Positions 35,164-44,032 of a stretch of 64,000 nt of DNA are shown here, piece by piece (the stretch's first letter is position 1; every line of letters starts with the position of its first letter). Location: positions 248,001 through 312,000 of the forward strand of contig JADJWK010000004.1 in assembly GCA_016716405.1 (NCBI GenBank), read 5' to 3'. The notes beneath the pieces were generated by a model. It was not told the origin of the DNA. It was given only the letters and a program-made list of their open reading frames with translations, and did no database searches. The position numbers and the translations under genes are program-made. The DNA comes from Candidatus Melainabacteria bacterium (GTDB lineage: Bacteria; Cyanobacteriota; Vampirovibrionia; Obscuribacterales; Obscuribacteraceae).

Positions 35164-35193
35164 GGCAGCCCGCTGGATTTTTGTCGGGCTGCC
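35164..35193. terminator. Hairpin between convergent TPR and htrA genes
   Basis: GGCAGCCCG (35164-35172) and CGGGCTGCC (35185-35193) form a 9-bp stem with a 12-base loop. On the minus strand it is followed by TTCTTTC, so it best fits termination of htrA, but it may work both ways. Confidence 0.65.
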
Positions 35194-35218
35194 TCCGCTG
35201 CGTCAGGCGAAGCAATTT

Positions 35219-36418
35219 CTATTGCTTCACCTCGCTGGGATAATCGCCTATTTTTACCTCCGAGGCGATCAAAGAGCCGTTGCGGTTGAGCAACAGATTG
35301 ATCTTCTCTCCTGGCTTGTGGTCTCGGACGATTGACTGGACTTGCTTGCCGTCCTTGATGGGCTTGCCGTTGATCCTGGTGATGACGTCACCCACGCGCA
35401 GGTCGGAGCCGGCCGCCGGGCCTTCCGGAGAGACCTTGGCTACCACCACTCCGGCGGTGTCGGCTGGGAGACCGAGAGAGCGAGCCATCTTCTCGTCCAT
35501 GTTCTGCATATAGATCCCCAGATAAGGTCTGGCGATCTTGCCGTCTGAGAGCAGCTGCTCCACGACATTGCGAGCAACGTCTATGGGAATGGCGAAGCCG
35601 ATATTCTGGGCATTGCCCTGCATCACCGTATTCAGGCCGATGATCTCGCCGTCTATATTCAGGAGAGGACCGCCCGAATTGCCGGGATTGATCGCAGCGT
35701 CTGTCTGGATGAGATCGACATTGGGACCGATATCGTTGAGGGAGCGCCCGAGAGCGCTGACGATCCCGAAAGTGACAGTATGATCCAGACCCAGCGGGTT
35801 GCCTATGGCGATGGCCCAGTCGCCGGGTCTCACCCGGTCGCTCTTGCCGAATTTGGCCACCGGCAGATTGCTGGCCTTCACCCGAACCAGGGCCAGGTCT
35901 GTGAAGGAATCGCGCCCCACAACCTCGCCTTTGAGCTTGCGGCCGTCCGGCAATGTCACCTGGATGTCCTCGGCGTCCTTGATGACATGGTTATTGGTGA
36001 GGATATAACCGTCAGCCCGGATGATCACACCGGAGCCGGCTCCGGTGAAAGAGCGGAATTGCTTCTTGCCCCGGGGCATCATCTTGAACGGCGAGATCTC
36101 GTCGCCGAAGAAGAACTCGAAGTGCCTGAAGGGCAGCGCATAATCTGCGTCGGGAATGGACGCCTGTGACTTGACATCGATATTCACCACGCTTTTGAGC
36201 GCCTCGTCGGCAATGTCCGAGATGACATTCTTGGTCAGGAATCCGGAAGGCACTCCCTTGCCATGGACCTTGCTGCTGACCGCGGGACTCTCATCGAGAC
36301 TGCTGGCAATGCTCTTCGAGCCATACCACTGGCTGGCGAACCATCCGAACAGAGCCATGGCCAGGAGAGCCGATGTAAGCAGGAGCAGTTGAAAGGGATT
36401 GAGCCTGTGATTGTTCAT
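35219..36418 (-). CDS. HtrA/DegP-family membrane-anchored serine protease with one PDZ domain
   Basis: 399 residues from the ATG at 36418, preceded by GGAGGTATAGA; a longer frame to 36484 is less likely. One N-terminal membrane helix (LLLLTSALLAMALFGWF). The trypsin-like triad is His144 (LTNNHVIKD), Asp174 (SFTDLALVRV) and Ser248 (NPGNSGGPLL). A single PDZ domain follows (YLGIYMQNMDEKMARSL, VGDVITRINGKPIKDG). The architecture is DegS/HtrA-like: periplasmic quality control of misfolded proteins. It is the distal gene of the same strand as the Hsp20 genes, so a shared stress response is plausible. Confidence 0.95.
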   Translation of the reverse strand: MNNHRLNPFQLLLLTSALLAMALFGWFASQWYGSKSIASSLDESPAVSSKVHGKGVPSGFLTKNVISDIADEALKSVVNIDVKSQASIPDADYALPFRHFEFFFGDEISPFKMMPRGKKQFRSFTGAGSGVIIRADGYILTNNHVIKDAEDIQVTLPDGRKLKGEVVGRDSFTDLALVRVKASNLPVAKFGKSDRVRPGDWAIAIGNPLGLDHTVTFGIVSALGRSLNDIGPNVDLIQTDAAINPGNSGGPLLNIDGEIIGLNTVMQGNAQNIGFAIPIDVARNVVEQLLSDGKIARPYLGIYMQNMDEKMARSLGLPADTAGVVVAKVSPEGPAAGSDLRVGDVITRINGKPIKDGKQVQSIVRDHKPGEKINLLLNRNGSLIASEVKIGDYPSEVKQ

Positions 36419-36448
36419 TCTATACCTCCACTTCCTCGAACTCACGGT

Positions 36449-36477
36449 GGAGGCGACGCCGGCTTCGCGCCGCCTCC
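36449..36477 (-). promoter_or_regulatory. Hairpin in the hsp20-htrA spacer
   Basis: GGAGGCG and CGCCTCC form a 7-bp stem that can extend past one mismatch (CG/CG) around a C/T-rich loop. There is no T-run, so it may mark an mRNA processing or stability point between the two genes rather than a terminator. Confidence 0.35.
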
Positions 36478-36485
36478 GGCGCATC

Positions 36486-37013
36486 TCAACCCTTGCGGAC
36501 CGTGATCTTCTTAGCCTGCCGGACGCTCTCTCCGGCTTTCGGCATCTTTATAGTGAGCACGCCATTCTTGAAGCAGGCATCGACCTTATCGTCTTCGACT
36601 TCGCAGGGTAGCGGTATGGTCCGGCTGAAGCTGCCATAGTGACGCTCCATCCTGTACCAGCCCTTCTCGTCTGTCTTCGACTCCTGCTTCTTCTCGCCCG
36701 AGACGGTGAGGACATTGTCGGCAAGTGAGACCAGAACGTCCTCCTCCGAGATACCGGGAAGCTCGAGGGAGACGAGCAGCTCATTCTCGCTTTCCGAGAC
36801 GTCCGCCCGGGGCATCAGGGGATCGAACGAGCCGCGAGCGAGGGTCGGTGTCAGGCCGAAGCTCCCGAAAAACTCGTCCTCGCCGGAGAAGAAGTTATCG
36901 AACAGCTTATTCATCTCGCTCTGCAACGAAAGCATGGGGTTGCTGTAGTCCTGGCCGCTCTTTCTTGCAGGTACGTTTTTTCTGGACCAGGGTACGAGAT
37001 TATTGAATGCCAT
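36486..37013 (-). CDS. Hsp20 small heat-shock protein
   Basis: 175 residues. An N-terminal arm (NNLVPWSRKNVPARKSG, FDNFFSGEDEFFGSFGL) precedes an alpha-crystallin domain with RADVSESENELLVSLELPGI, LADNVLTVSGEKKQESK, GWYRMERHYGSFSRTIPLP and the conserved C-terminal FKNGVLTIKMPK. Such proteins hold unfolding clients for refolding. The start has GGAGGTG upstream. It lies between a second Hsp20 and htrA on the same strand. Confidence 0.95.
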   Translation of the reverse strand: MAFNNLVPWSRKNVPARKSGQDYSNPMLSLQSEMNKLFDNFFSGEDEFFGSFGLTPTLARGSFDPLMPRADVSESENELLVSLELPGISEEDVLVSLADNVLTVSGEKKQESKTDEKGWYRMERHYGSFSRTIPLPCEVEDDKVDACFKNGVLTIKMPKAGESVRQAKKITVRKG

Positions 37014-37085
37014 GGGAAAAGCACCTCCTTATTTAATCAGGGGGGAATAGTACCGGTTATGGTATCTAATTCAGTGCCGTTCTCT

Positions 37086-37475
37086 TTACTCGGAGCGCAC
37101 CGAGATCTTTCTCGGTCTGGCGTTCTCGTGCTTGGGCAGAGTCAGCCTCAGCACTCCGTCTTTCATGACGGCGTCGGCTCGCTCCAGATCGACTTCCTCG
37201 GAGAGCCTGAACATTCTCCGGTAGTTGCCGTTGGGAGCCTCGCTGCGGACCAGCCTGTAGCCCTCGAGAATTTCGCGATGGCTTTCTCCCTGGATGGTCA
37301 AAATGCCCTTCTCCAGGGTGATGTCCACCGATGACTCATCGACTCCGGGCATTTCCGCAATTACGACGAACGCGTTCTCACTCTGATAAATATCCACTGG
37401 CGGCGTGAAGATCGGAAGACTTGCGGAAGCTCTTTCCGTCTCAGCATTTGCCACAGTGGTCGTTGCTGTAGTCAT
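37086..37475 (-). CDS. Hsp20 small heat-shock protein (second copy)
   Basis: 129 residues from ATG 37475 (GGAGGTGGACT upstream; the frame extends to 37493 but that would put the ribosome-binding site inside the gene). A short N-arm is followed by the alpha-crystallin domain: PPVDIYQSENAFVVIAEMPG, LEKGILTIQGESH, NYRRMFRLSEEVD and MKDGVLRLTLPKHE. It differs in sequence from the downstream copy, so this is an old duplication rather than a recent one. Divergent from the sigma factor gene, with about 217 bases between. Confidence 0.95.
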   Translation of the reverse strand: MTTATTTVANAETERASASLPIFTPPVDIYQSENAFVVIAEMPGVDESSVDITLEKGILTIQGESHREILEGYRLVRSEAPNGNYRRMFRLSEEVDLERADAVMKDGVLRLTLPKHENARPRKISVRSE

Positions 37476-37692
37476 AGTCCACCTCCGGAACATTACCGAT
37501 ACTCAAAATATAAAAAATCAGCCCGGGGGAGCTGGCGGATCTTCACGGAATTTTTATCCTCTCGATCAAGCTTGAAAATGAAGGCTTTGCTAAAAATCGG
37601 GACACCGCCCGGCGCCCTGCGGTATCAAAAGATCGATCGAGCTGAATACGCTTCATTTCTATACGTATCCTTATTAAGGGAGGTCTCGAGGA

Positions 37693-38430
37693 ATGTACGG
37701 ATTTGAAACGGCTGAATCGACAGGGTCGAGCGAGTTTACCGGATATATATGGACGGAGCCCACCCACCCGGTGGTTCCTCTCAGCGAGTATGAGGCCGTG
37801 GGAGCTTATCTGAGAAAGCTGAGAAAATACCCCCGCCTGACCGCCGCCCAGGAGATAGAGCTTGCCCACCAGATTCGATCCGGAGACAATAAAGAATCCG
37901 GTAGAGCCAGGGAACGCTTCATACTCGCCAATCTCAGACTGGTTGTCGGCATCGCCAAACGATACTCGGGGAGAGGACTGAGCCTGGAAGAGCTCATTCA
38001 AGAAGGCAATATCGGGCTTCTCAAGGCAGTGGATCGCTTCAAGCCAGATCGGGGCAATCGCTTTTCCACATATGCAGTGTGGTGGATAAGGCAGCAGATA
38101 ACGGCTGCCCTCAAGCAGAAAAGCCGGACAAGAAGCTCGAGCCTCGAACTCGATAGAGAGGAGGGCCCGCTGGACATACCTGATCCCTGCGCCCCGGATC
38201 CTCTGGAGGAGGCAGAGCGGAATCTCCACCGTCAGACTCTTTCAAAGCTGGTGGGCACTCTTCCTCCCAGAGAGAAGGATGTGCTCTCCCTCCTTTATGG
38301 TCTGGGAGGCAAGACCCCCCTCGATCATGATACGGCAGCCAGGCTTCTTGGCATGAACCGTCAACGCCTGAGCCTGCTCGAGAAGCGAGCCCTGCTCAAG
38401 CTGAGAAAAAGCAAGAGACAAACAGAGTAG
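37693..38430 (+). CDS. Sigma-70-family RNA polymerase sigma factor lacking region 3
   Basis: 245 residues, ATG with GGGAGG upstream. Region 1.2 is [21 protein letters not shown], region 2 is complete ([53 protein letters not shown]), and region 4 is [15 protein letters not shown] to [20 protein letters not shown]. Between them, where RTIRIPVH and the three-helix sigma-3 domain of RpoD/RpoH should lie, there is only a short linker ([20 protein letters not shown]). It may recognise a -35/-10 pair without extended -10 contacts. The divergent hsp20-hsp20-htrA genes are likely targets, by position only. Confidence 0.88.
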   Translation: MYGFETAESTGSSEFTGYIWTEPTHPVVPLSEYEAVGAYLRKLRKYPRLTAAQEIELAHQIRSGDNKESGRARERFILANLRLVVGIAKRYSGRGLSLEELIQEGNIGLLKAVDRFKPDRGNRFSTYAVWWIRQQITAALKQKSRTRSSSLELDREEGPLDIPDPCAPDPLEEAERNLHRQTLSKLVGTLPPREKDVLSLLYGLGGKTPLDHDTAARLLGMNRQRLSLLEKRALLKLRKSKRQTE

Positions 38431-38461
38431 AATCATCTCCTCAGAGGCAAGAGGAGAGGAC

Positions 38462-39916
38462 TTGGCCGAGATCATCGAAGGGAGGCGTTATGATGCCGCC
38501 GTGATCGGCGGCGGCGCCGCCGGGCTTGTTGCCTCGGGATATCTCGCCACCCTCGGCCTGGACACGGCACTGGTAAGCGACGGTCCGCCCGGAGGCGAAT
38601 GTCTCTGGACAGGCTGCGTGCCCAGCAAAGCCCTGATTCACTATGCCGGCATCGCCGCCACTCTCGAACGTCAGACAGGAAGAAAGCCCGAGGGAATCTT
38701 CGAGGCAGCCATGGCTCACATGAGACGGAGCAGGGAGAAGATCTCGCATCATGACAGCGTCGAGACCATGGAGAAGGTCTACGGAGTGAAAGTGCTCTCC
38801 GGTCGGGCTCGTTTTCTCGATCCGCATACTATTGCCTTGAGCGGCAAGCGAATCAGCGCCTCTCGATTGATCATCGCCACCGGCGGCTATCAGGATATTC
38901 CGCCCATAGAAGGTTTCGACAGCCTTGGTTGTCTCACCCACGAGTCTATCCTGGGCCCGGACCTCGGCGCCTGCCCGGAACATCTACTGGTCATAGGAGG
39001 CGGCCCGGTGGGTGTCGAGTATGCCCAAACCTTCAGGCGCCTGGGAGCCAGGGTCACCCTGGTGGAGGCTCTGCCCCGGCTGCTTCCCAGAGAGGAGCCC
39101 GAGGCAAGCGCTCTCATTCATCGACTGCTTGCCGCAGAAGATATAGAGATATACACGGGTGCCCGGGTGGAAAGCGGCACTATCGATGGTGCCCTCCGGC
39201 GAATAACCCTGACTACCGGCGAGAGCTCCTTAATCGTCGAATGCGACCAGGTTCTTGTCGCGACCGGCAAATCAGCCGCCACCGGAGATCTGGGGCTCGG
39301 GGCTGCCGGTGTCGCTCTCGACCGGAGAGGCTTCGTAAAAGTCGATGGCAGCCAGCGCACCAGCGCTCCGCACATCTGGGCCTGCGGCGACATCACAGGC
39401 TCTCTGCAATTCACTCACTATGCCGATCATACAGCCAGGATTGCCGCCCTCAATCTCGCCCTGCCTCTTTTCTCACCGTTTATCAAAGCAGAGAAAAAAA
39501 TTGTTCCATGGTGCACATTTACCGATCCCGAGATAGCCAGCGTCGGCATGCGCGAAGCCGAGGCGAGAGCAGCACTTGACGGAGAAGACGTGCACACGGC
39601 CTTCTACAATTTGAGCGATTTCGACCGGGCCATCGTCGACGAGAGCCCGGAAGGATTCATCAAAGTGGTCCTCGACCGGCGCTCTCGCATTCTAGGAGCG
39701 ACGGTGGCAGGCTCGCGAGCCGGGGAGCTGATTCATATCCTGGCCGACGCAATGCACAGGAAGACCCCCTTCACCAGCCTTTCGGAAGGGATCTATGTCT
39801 ATCCGACCATGACCGGCGCGATTGGAAACGCCTCGGCTTCTTATTTTCTCACTCGACAGAAGGACCATTCCCTGACCCTGAAAGCAGGGAGGCTACTTGC
39901 TGCCTGGCTGAAATGA
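38462..39916 (+). CDS. MerA-like FAD-dependent pyridine-nucleotide disulfide oxidoreductase
   Basis: 484 residues; TTG start with AGGAGAGGAC upstream. FAD motif YDAAVIGGGAAGLVASGYLA, redox-active disulfide Cys47/Cys52 in GGECLWTGCVPSKAL, NAD site HLLVIGGGPVGVEYAQTFRR, and a second FAD site HIWACGDITGS. The C-terminal HPTxSE catalytic dyad of lipoamide/glutathione reductases is replaced by VYPTMTGAIGN, as in mercuric-reductase-like enzymes, but there is no N-terminal HMA domain or C-terminal Cys pair. Physiological substrate unknown. It follows the sigma factor by about 30 bases and is probably in the same unit. Confidence 0.88.
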   Translation: MAEIIEGRRYDAAVIGGGAAGLVASGYLATLGLDTALVSDGPPGGECLWTGCVPSKALIHYAGIAATLERQTGRKPEGIFEAAMAHMRRSREKISHHDSVETMEKVYGVKVLSGRARFLDPHTIALSGKRISASRLIIATGGYQDIPPIEGFDSLGCLTHESILGPDLGACPEHLLVIGGGPVGVEYAQTFRRLGARVTLVEALPRLLPREEPEASALIHRLLAAEDIEIYTGARVESGTIDGALRRITLTTGESSLIVECDQVLVATGKSAATGDLGLGAAGVALDRRGFVKVDGSQRTSAPHIWACGDITGSLQFTHYADHTARIAALNLALPLFSPFIKAEKKIVPWCTFTDPEIASVGMREAEARAALDGEDVHTAFYNLSDFDRAIVDESPEGFIKVVLDRRSRILGATVAGSRAGELIHILADAMHRKTPFTSLSEGIYVYPTMTGAIGNASASYFLTRQKDHSLTLKAGRLLAAWLK

Positions 39917-39922
39917 AATCAC

Positions 39923-40141
39923 TCACATCCAGATATCGGTGCTCGTCCGAATGAAAAAACCGACGATGCCGGTGATTACCGCGATACAACCGGCCACCAG
40001 CATGACCAGCTGGGTGATGTCATAGATGAGCTGGTGAGCGCTCTCATCGCCGGCGACAAAAAAGCTGGCCCCGATGAGAGCGACTCCCACCGCAGCGCTC
40101 GCCGCGCACAACCAGGGCTTCAGACCGGTTTCTTCTTCCAA
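39923..40141 (-). CDS. Small two-helix membrane protein
   Basis: 72 residues from TTG 40141, which is preceded by GAGGAAGAGCC. An ATG at 40195 would add a stretch with no such site. Two hydrophobic helices (WLCAASAAVGVALIGASFFVA and LVMLVAGCIAVITGIVGFFI) are separated by DESAHQLIYDITQ. No family recognised. The gene is convergent with the MerA-like gene (six-base gap) and divergent from the exported protein at 40217. Confidence 0.58.
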   Translation of the reverse strand: MEEETGLKPWLCAASAAVGVALIGASFFVAGDESAHQLIYDITQLVMLVAGCIAVITGIVGFFIRTSTDIWM

Positions 40142-40216
40142 GGCTCTTCCTCGCTTCCTACAAGTATATATGCCACGGGGAAGATTTACTGACATCCCTT
40201 GCAACAGGAAGTCTCA

Positions 40217-40777
40217 TTGTTTAGAATCGCTCAGACCATGAGAAGTCCACGCCTGATCGCCGCCACAGCCCTTCTGGCCCTCGCTTGCCCGCTATCAGCC
40301 ATGCCTGCTCCTGCGGGAAAGTCAGAGATATCGCCGCATGCCAGCAGCGCCAGGATCCTTGTCAAGGCATGCCCCGAGAGGGTCTATGAATCGATTCTCA
40401 AACTTCGCAAGAAGACCCCGGACACCATCAAAGAGCTGAGCCGCGACGCCAACCACAGCCTTCTCGAGGAGACTTTCCCGGATCTGCCCGTGGTCGGCAA
40501 AGCCAGATGTGTCTACAAAGAGACTTACGAGCCTTTCGAACGTATCGGCTACAAAATGGTGAGCTCGGACAAGTTCAAAGCCTTCGAGGGAGAATGGCGA
40601 CTAAAGCGCCTTTCGAGCGGTGTCGAGACCGAGGTGTCTCTCTCATCCTTCGTCGATCTCGCCCTGCCTATTCCCTTCGGGAAGCAACTGACTAGAATGC
40701 AGACAGCACGCGGAGTCAAGCAGCGGCTCAAGCAAGTGAAAACCGATTCGGAGACCCGCGCCCTCTCCATGAAATAG
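40217..40777 (+). CDS. Exported SRPBCC/START-like protein
   Basis: About 186 residues. TTG 40217 has AGGAAG six bases upstream; an ATG at 40238 also works. The signal peptide is SPRLIAATALLALACPLSAM. The mature part fits the ligand-binding SRPBCC helix-grip fold: VKACPERVYESILKLRK, PDLPVVGKARCVYKETYEPF, GEWRLKRLSSGVETEVSLSS and a long C-terminal helix LTRMQTARGVKQRLKQVK. Such proteins bind lipids or hydrophobic ligands. An exported version suggests envelope lipid handling, which is inference. Confidence 0.75.
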   Translation: MFRIAQTMRSPRLIAATALLALACPLSAMPAPAGKSEISPHASSARILVKACPERVYESILKLRKKTPDTIKELSRDANHSLLEETFPDLPVVGKARCVYKETYEPFERIGYKMVSSDKFKAFEGEWRLKRLSSGVETEVSLSSFVDLALPIPFGKQLTRMQTARGVKQRLKQVKTDSETRALSMK

Positions 40778-40863
40778 TATCGAATGCGATACCTGGCAAG
40801 AGCCTGGTGCTGTTCGGCGCAGTCTTGCCGTCTTTTTATGGGGACCTGCTCTGCGAATTCGAA

Positions 40864-41805
40864 CTATCTGGAGCCCAGGGATTTCTGCATTTCCTTGAGC
40901 CTGGCAAACATGGACTGCAACCGGTTGTATTCGGCCTCGAGCTGATTGGACTCGCTCTCCAGATCGCCGCCGCTGACACCGGGCTGGATCGGTCCCTGGG
41001 ACATCACCCCCCGGGGTTTCATAGATTGCAGGCTCCGCATGATCATCATTTCGAAACGAGCGTGCTGATTGGCTTTCTTGAAAAACTGCTCTTGCAGCTG
41101 GTTGTTCTGCTGGTAGTCTTTCCAGGCGGTCTGCTGGGCACCATAGGCGCCGTCGCGATTGGCCGCCGTGATCATATCGTGGATCTTGCTCGACGACTGA
41201 CTGGTCTTGAGAGTGCCCAGATGATTGAACTGCAGCACCAGAGACTGGTTGGCGATTGCCTGGGACTCGGCTTCGGACCACATCTGGCTGAGGACCGCGT
41301 CGCTCTCTTTTTGAGTCGCGATCTCGTAGTTGGTGATCAGCGTCTGAAGATTCTGCTCGTTTTGAGAGAGCTTGTTCTCCAGGTCCTGGAGCTCTTTGCA
41401 TTTTTCGCCGACTTTCAATTTGAGAGGCTTGAGATCGTCGGCTGAAAAAGAAGGAAAAAACTGAGCCGAGGCCCGGGGCGGGGTGTGGCTGTGATACTTC
41501 TTGCAATGCTCGAAATATGCCTGCCTGTGCCTGGTATATTCGGCAAGCGCCTCCTGATATTTGGCCGAGAGCTCATTGAAGTCCGCTCGACTCTCGGATC
41601 TGTCTTTCTGAGCGATGAGCCCGGCCCGCTCGATCAGATCGCTCTGCCTGCGCTCGATACTGTGACCCCTTTCGATAAGAGTATGAGCCGATTCGAGACG
41701 CTCTCTCAGAACACTTTCTCTCTCTTTCTCCGGAGCGGCCCCGAGGCAAGACTGGGCGCTCAAGAGAGTAGAAAAAGCAGCAGCCGCCGCTATCGAATAT
41801 CGCAT
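40864..41805 (-). CDS. Exported coiled-coil protein
   Basis: 313 residues from ATG 41805, which starts a signal peptide (YSIAAAAAFSTLLSAQSCLGA); a longer frame to 41895 is possible. The mature part is dominated by charged heptad stretches (LRERLESAHTLIERGHSIER, LQDLENKLSQNEQNLQTLI, LESESNQLEAEYNRLQSM) with a more polar, Gln/Asn-rich middle. It is probably an elongated periplasmic or surface coiled coil. No enzyme motif and no known family; nearby kinase receptors are divergent. Confidence 0.72.
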   Translation of the reverse strand: MRYSIAAAAAFSTLLSAQSCLGAAPEKERESVLRERLESAHTLIERGHSIERRQSDLIERAGLIAQKDRSESRADFNELSAKYQEALAEYTRHRQAYFEHCKKYHSHTPPRASAQFFPSFSADDLKPLKLKVGEKCKELQDLENKLSQNEQNLQTLITNYEIATQKESDAVLSQMWSEAESQAIANQSLVLQFNHLGTLKTSQSSSKIHDMITAANRDGAYGAQQTAWKDYQQNNQLQEQFFKKANQHARFEMMIMRSLQSMKPRGVMSQGPIQPGVSGGDLESESNQLEAEYNRLQSMFARLKEMQKSLGSR

Positions 41806-41926
41806 AAACAGGAATCCAGAAAGAAGCCAGATAACAGGAATAATTCTATCCTGAAAAATCTCAGCCTGCCCCGAGCGGATGGCTGCCCGGCGCATGCTAC
41901 CCTGTTTGTATCAGGGGGAGTTGAGG

Positions 41927-44032
41927 ATGACGTCCGATAAATCGAGTCCGGATTCAGGCGCAGACAGCGATCCCATGGCCACAGACGTGGACCCGGAGCG
42001 AAATGCCCTTCCCGTCAGACAGGATGCGCCGGTTCGGCCGCTGTCCCGACCTCAGCCCCCGCCTCCGCCGCCCCGATCCCAGCCGGCTCCGCCTCCCGGC
42101 AGGCTCACAGCCGAAGAGATTTATAAGATTCCCAAGACTTCCCTGAAGGGCAAGTACGAATTCTTGAAAGTGATAGGGGCCGGCGGCGCCGGTGTCATCT
42201 ATAAGGCCCGCCAGGAGCCGCTGGGCCGCCTGGTGGCTGTGAAAATGATCCATTCGCACCTGATGAGCACCACCGCCATCAAGCGCTTCCAGCAGGAAGC
42301 CAGAACAGTGAGCGCTATAAGCCATCCGAATGTAATAGGCATTCATGATTTCGGCATCTCCGAAGAGAACCAGCCCTATATGGTCATGGACTACATCGAG
42401 GGAATGCCGCTGTCCGACTACATAAAGGAGAATGGTCCCCTCGGCCAGGAGCTCACCACCTCGCTCTGCCTGCAAATCTGCGACGGACTCATCCACGCTC
42501 ACGGCAAAGGAGTCCTGCACCGCGATCTCAAGCCGAGTAATCTCATGGTCCTCCCCCTGGAGAGCGGCGCTCTGCACGTCAAGATCCTGGACTTCGGGCT
42601 TGCCAAGATCCTGCTGGAAGACGAAGACGAGAGCGAGCATCTCACCAGAACCGGCGAGACCGTCGGTACACCCGCTTATATGAGCCCCGAGCAGGTCATG
42701 GGCAAACAGCTCGATCATCGCACCGATATCTATTCGCTGGGTTGCCTGATCTATCACTGCCTGACAGGCGATCCGCCCTTTATCGGTGAGACCAAGATGG
42801 AGACCATGCTGGCCCAGCTCAATAACAAGCCCAGCCCGATCAACGAGAAAATGGGCGAGCAGACCGTCGATCCGGCCTTCGACAAAATCCTCATGAAGAT
42901 GCTCGAGAAAAAGCCGGCTGACCGCTTTCAGTCCATGGTCCAGGTAAAAGCCGCTCTGCAAGCCACGGATGAAAAGCTCTTCCTGTCCGCCGGCGAGCTC
43001 AAGGCAGTGGAGAGAAAAGCCGAAGAAGAGAAGATCGAGATCGAGGAGAAAAAGCCCGAAGTCCGGAGCAGAGCGGTCCGGATCGTCGTCCTGGCAGCCG
43101 GAGCAATCGTCTTCTCGATCGGAATCTTCACTGCTCAATACATGCAGAGCACCAATCGTGACACCACCAACGGTGCGATCAAGACTGTCACCAGACCGAA
43201 AGGAAAAGAGAAGAGACTCAAAACTGAAGACTACGAGTTCGGCACGATGGTCGGCAACAGTATCGCCAGAGGCAGCCGCATAATCGATTCAGTGGGAATC
43301 TCCATCGACGACGAGGCGATCAAACTCCTCGACCAGGCAAGGCCCATGAAGAATCTCAAGATCATCCTGACTGGCTCGCCCGTCACCACGAAAGGAATGA
43401 GGTATCTGGCCGACCTGAAGCTTTCGGTGGCAGATCTGGTGCTCGCCCGGACCGCCATAGACGGTGGCGCCCTTTCCTATATCGCGTCCCTGAAACCTCT
43501 GCTCAGCCTCAATGTGGCAGACACCGCCGTCACCGACGCTTCTCTGGAGTCGCTATCGAACTGCACCAGCCTGGGCGAGCTCAATCTGGCCAACACGAAG
43601 ATCTCGGACGCCGGCCTGCATTTCCTTTCGGCGCTGCCCTCGCTGCGCTTCCTGAGCCTCTCCAACACCAGAGTGACCGATGCCGGAATGACGTCCCTGC
43701 TTCCCCTCACCGGTCTCACTGACCTGGAGCTCGATAATTGCGCAATCAGCGACGAGGGCGTGGAGACCATCGCCAGGATGAAAAATATCCAGAGACTGCG
43801 GCTGAACGGCACCAGAGTCACCAAGGCATGTCTAAAGGATATCGCCAGGATGAAAGAGCTCATGGACCTCGATCTCAGCGACAACAAGCTCGACGATCTG
43901 AAAAGCAGCGACCTGATGCAGCTCACTACCGTTCCCAAACTGGACACCCTGAGACTGCACGGTATCGATCTGAGCGGCGAAGAGATCGTAAAATTCCAGA
44001 GAGCAGGAGTCTGCTCCCTGAGGTTCGATTGA
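41927..44032 (+). CDS. Receptor-like Ser/Thr kinase with leucine-rich repeats
   Basis: 701 residues from ATG 41927 (GGGGGAGTTGAGG upstream). A proline-rich N-terminal tail precedes the kinase: GAGGAGVIYKAR, Lys106 (VAVKM), LHRDLKPSN, ILDFGLAK and TPAYMSPEQ, all intact. One membrane helix at about 383-404 (IVVLAAGAIVFSIGIFTAQY) is followed by about nine ribonuclease-inhibitor-type LRRs (LGELNLANTKISDAGLHFL, LRFLSLSNTRVTDAGMTSL). The layout, inside kinase and outside LRR, parallels plant receptor kinases. The UDG gene overlaps by one base, and a similar kinase follows. Confidence 0.95.
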   Translation: MTSDKSSPDSGADSDPMATDVDPERNALPVRQDAPVRPLSRPQPPPPPPRSQPAPPPGRLTAEEIYKIPKTSLKGKYEFLKVIGAGGAGVIYKARQEPLGRLVAVKMIHSHLMSTTAIKRFQQEARTVSAISHPNVIGIHDFGISEENQPYMVMDYIEGMPLSDYIKENGPLGQELTTSLCLQICDGLIHAHGKGVLHRDLKPSNLMVLPLESGALHVKILDFGLAKILLEDEDESEHLTRTGETVGTPAYMSPEQVMGKQLDHRTDIYSLGCLIYHCLTGDPPFIGETKMETMLAQLNNKPSPINEKMGEQTVDPAFDKILMKMLEKKPADRFQSMVQVKAALQATDEKLFLSAGELKAVERKAEEEKIEIEEKKPEVRSRAVRIVVLAAGAIVFSIGIFTAQYMQSTNRDTTNGAIKTVTRPKGKEKRLKTEDYEFGTMVGNSIARGSRIIDSVGISIDDEAIKLLDQARPMKNLKIILTGSPVTTKGMRYLADLKLSVADLVLARTAIDGGALSYIASLKPLLSLNVADTAVTDASLESLSNCTSLGELNLANTKISDAGLHFLSALPSLRFLSLSNTRVTDAGMTSLLPLTGLTDLELDNCAISDEGVETIARMKNIQRLRLNGTRVTKACLKDIARMKELMDLDLSDNKLDDLKSSDLMQLTTVPKLDTLRLHGIDLSGEEIVKFQRAGVCSLRFD

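Noticed and set aside
37476..37692. Sigma-32-type promoter (CTTGAAA at about 37570) or CIRCE element
   Set aside because: The -35-like sequence has no matching -10 at proper spacing, and no CIRCE inverted repeat exists.
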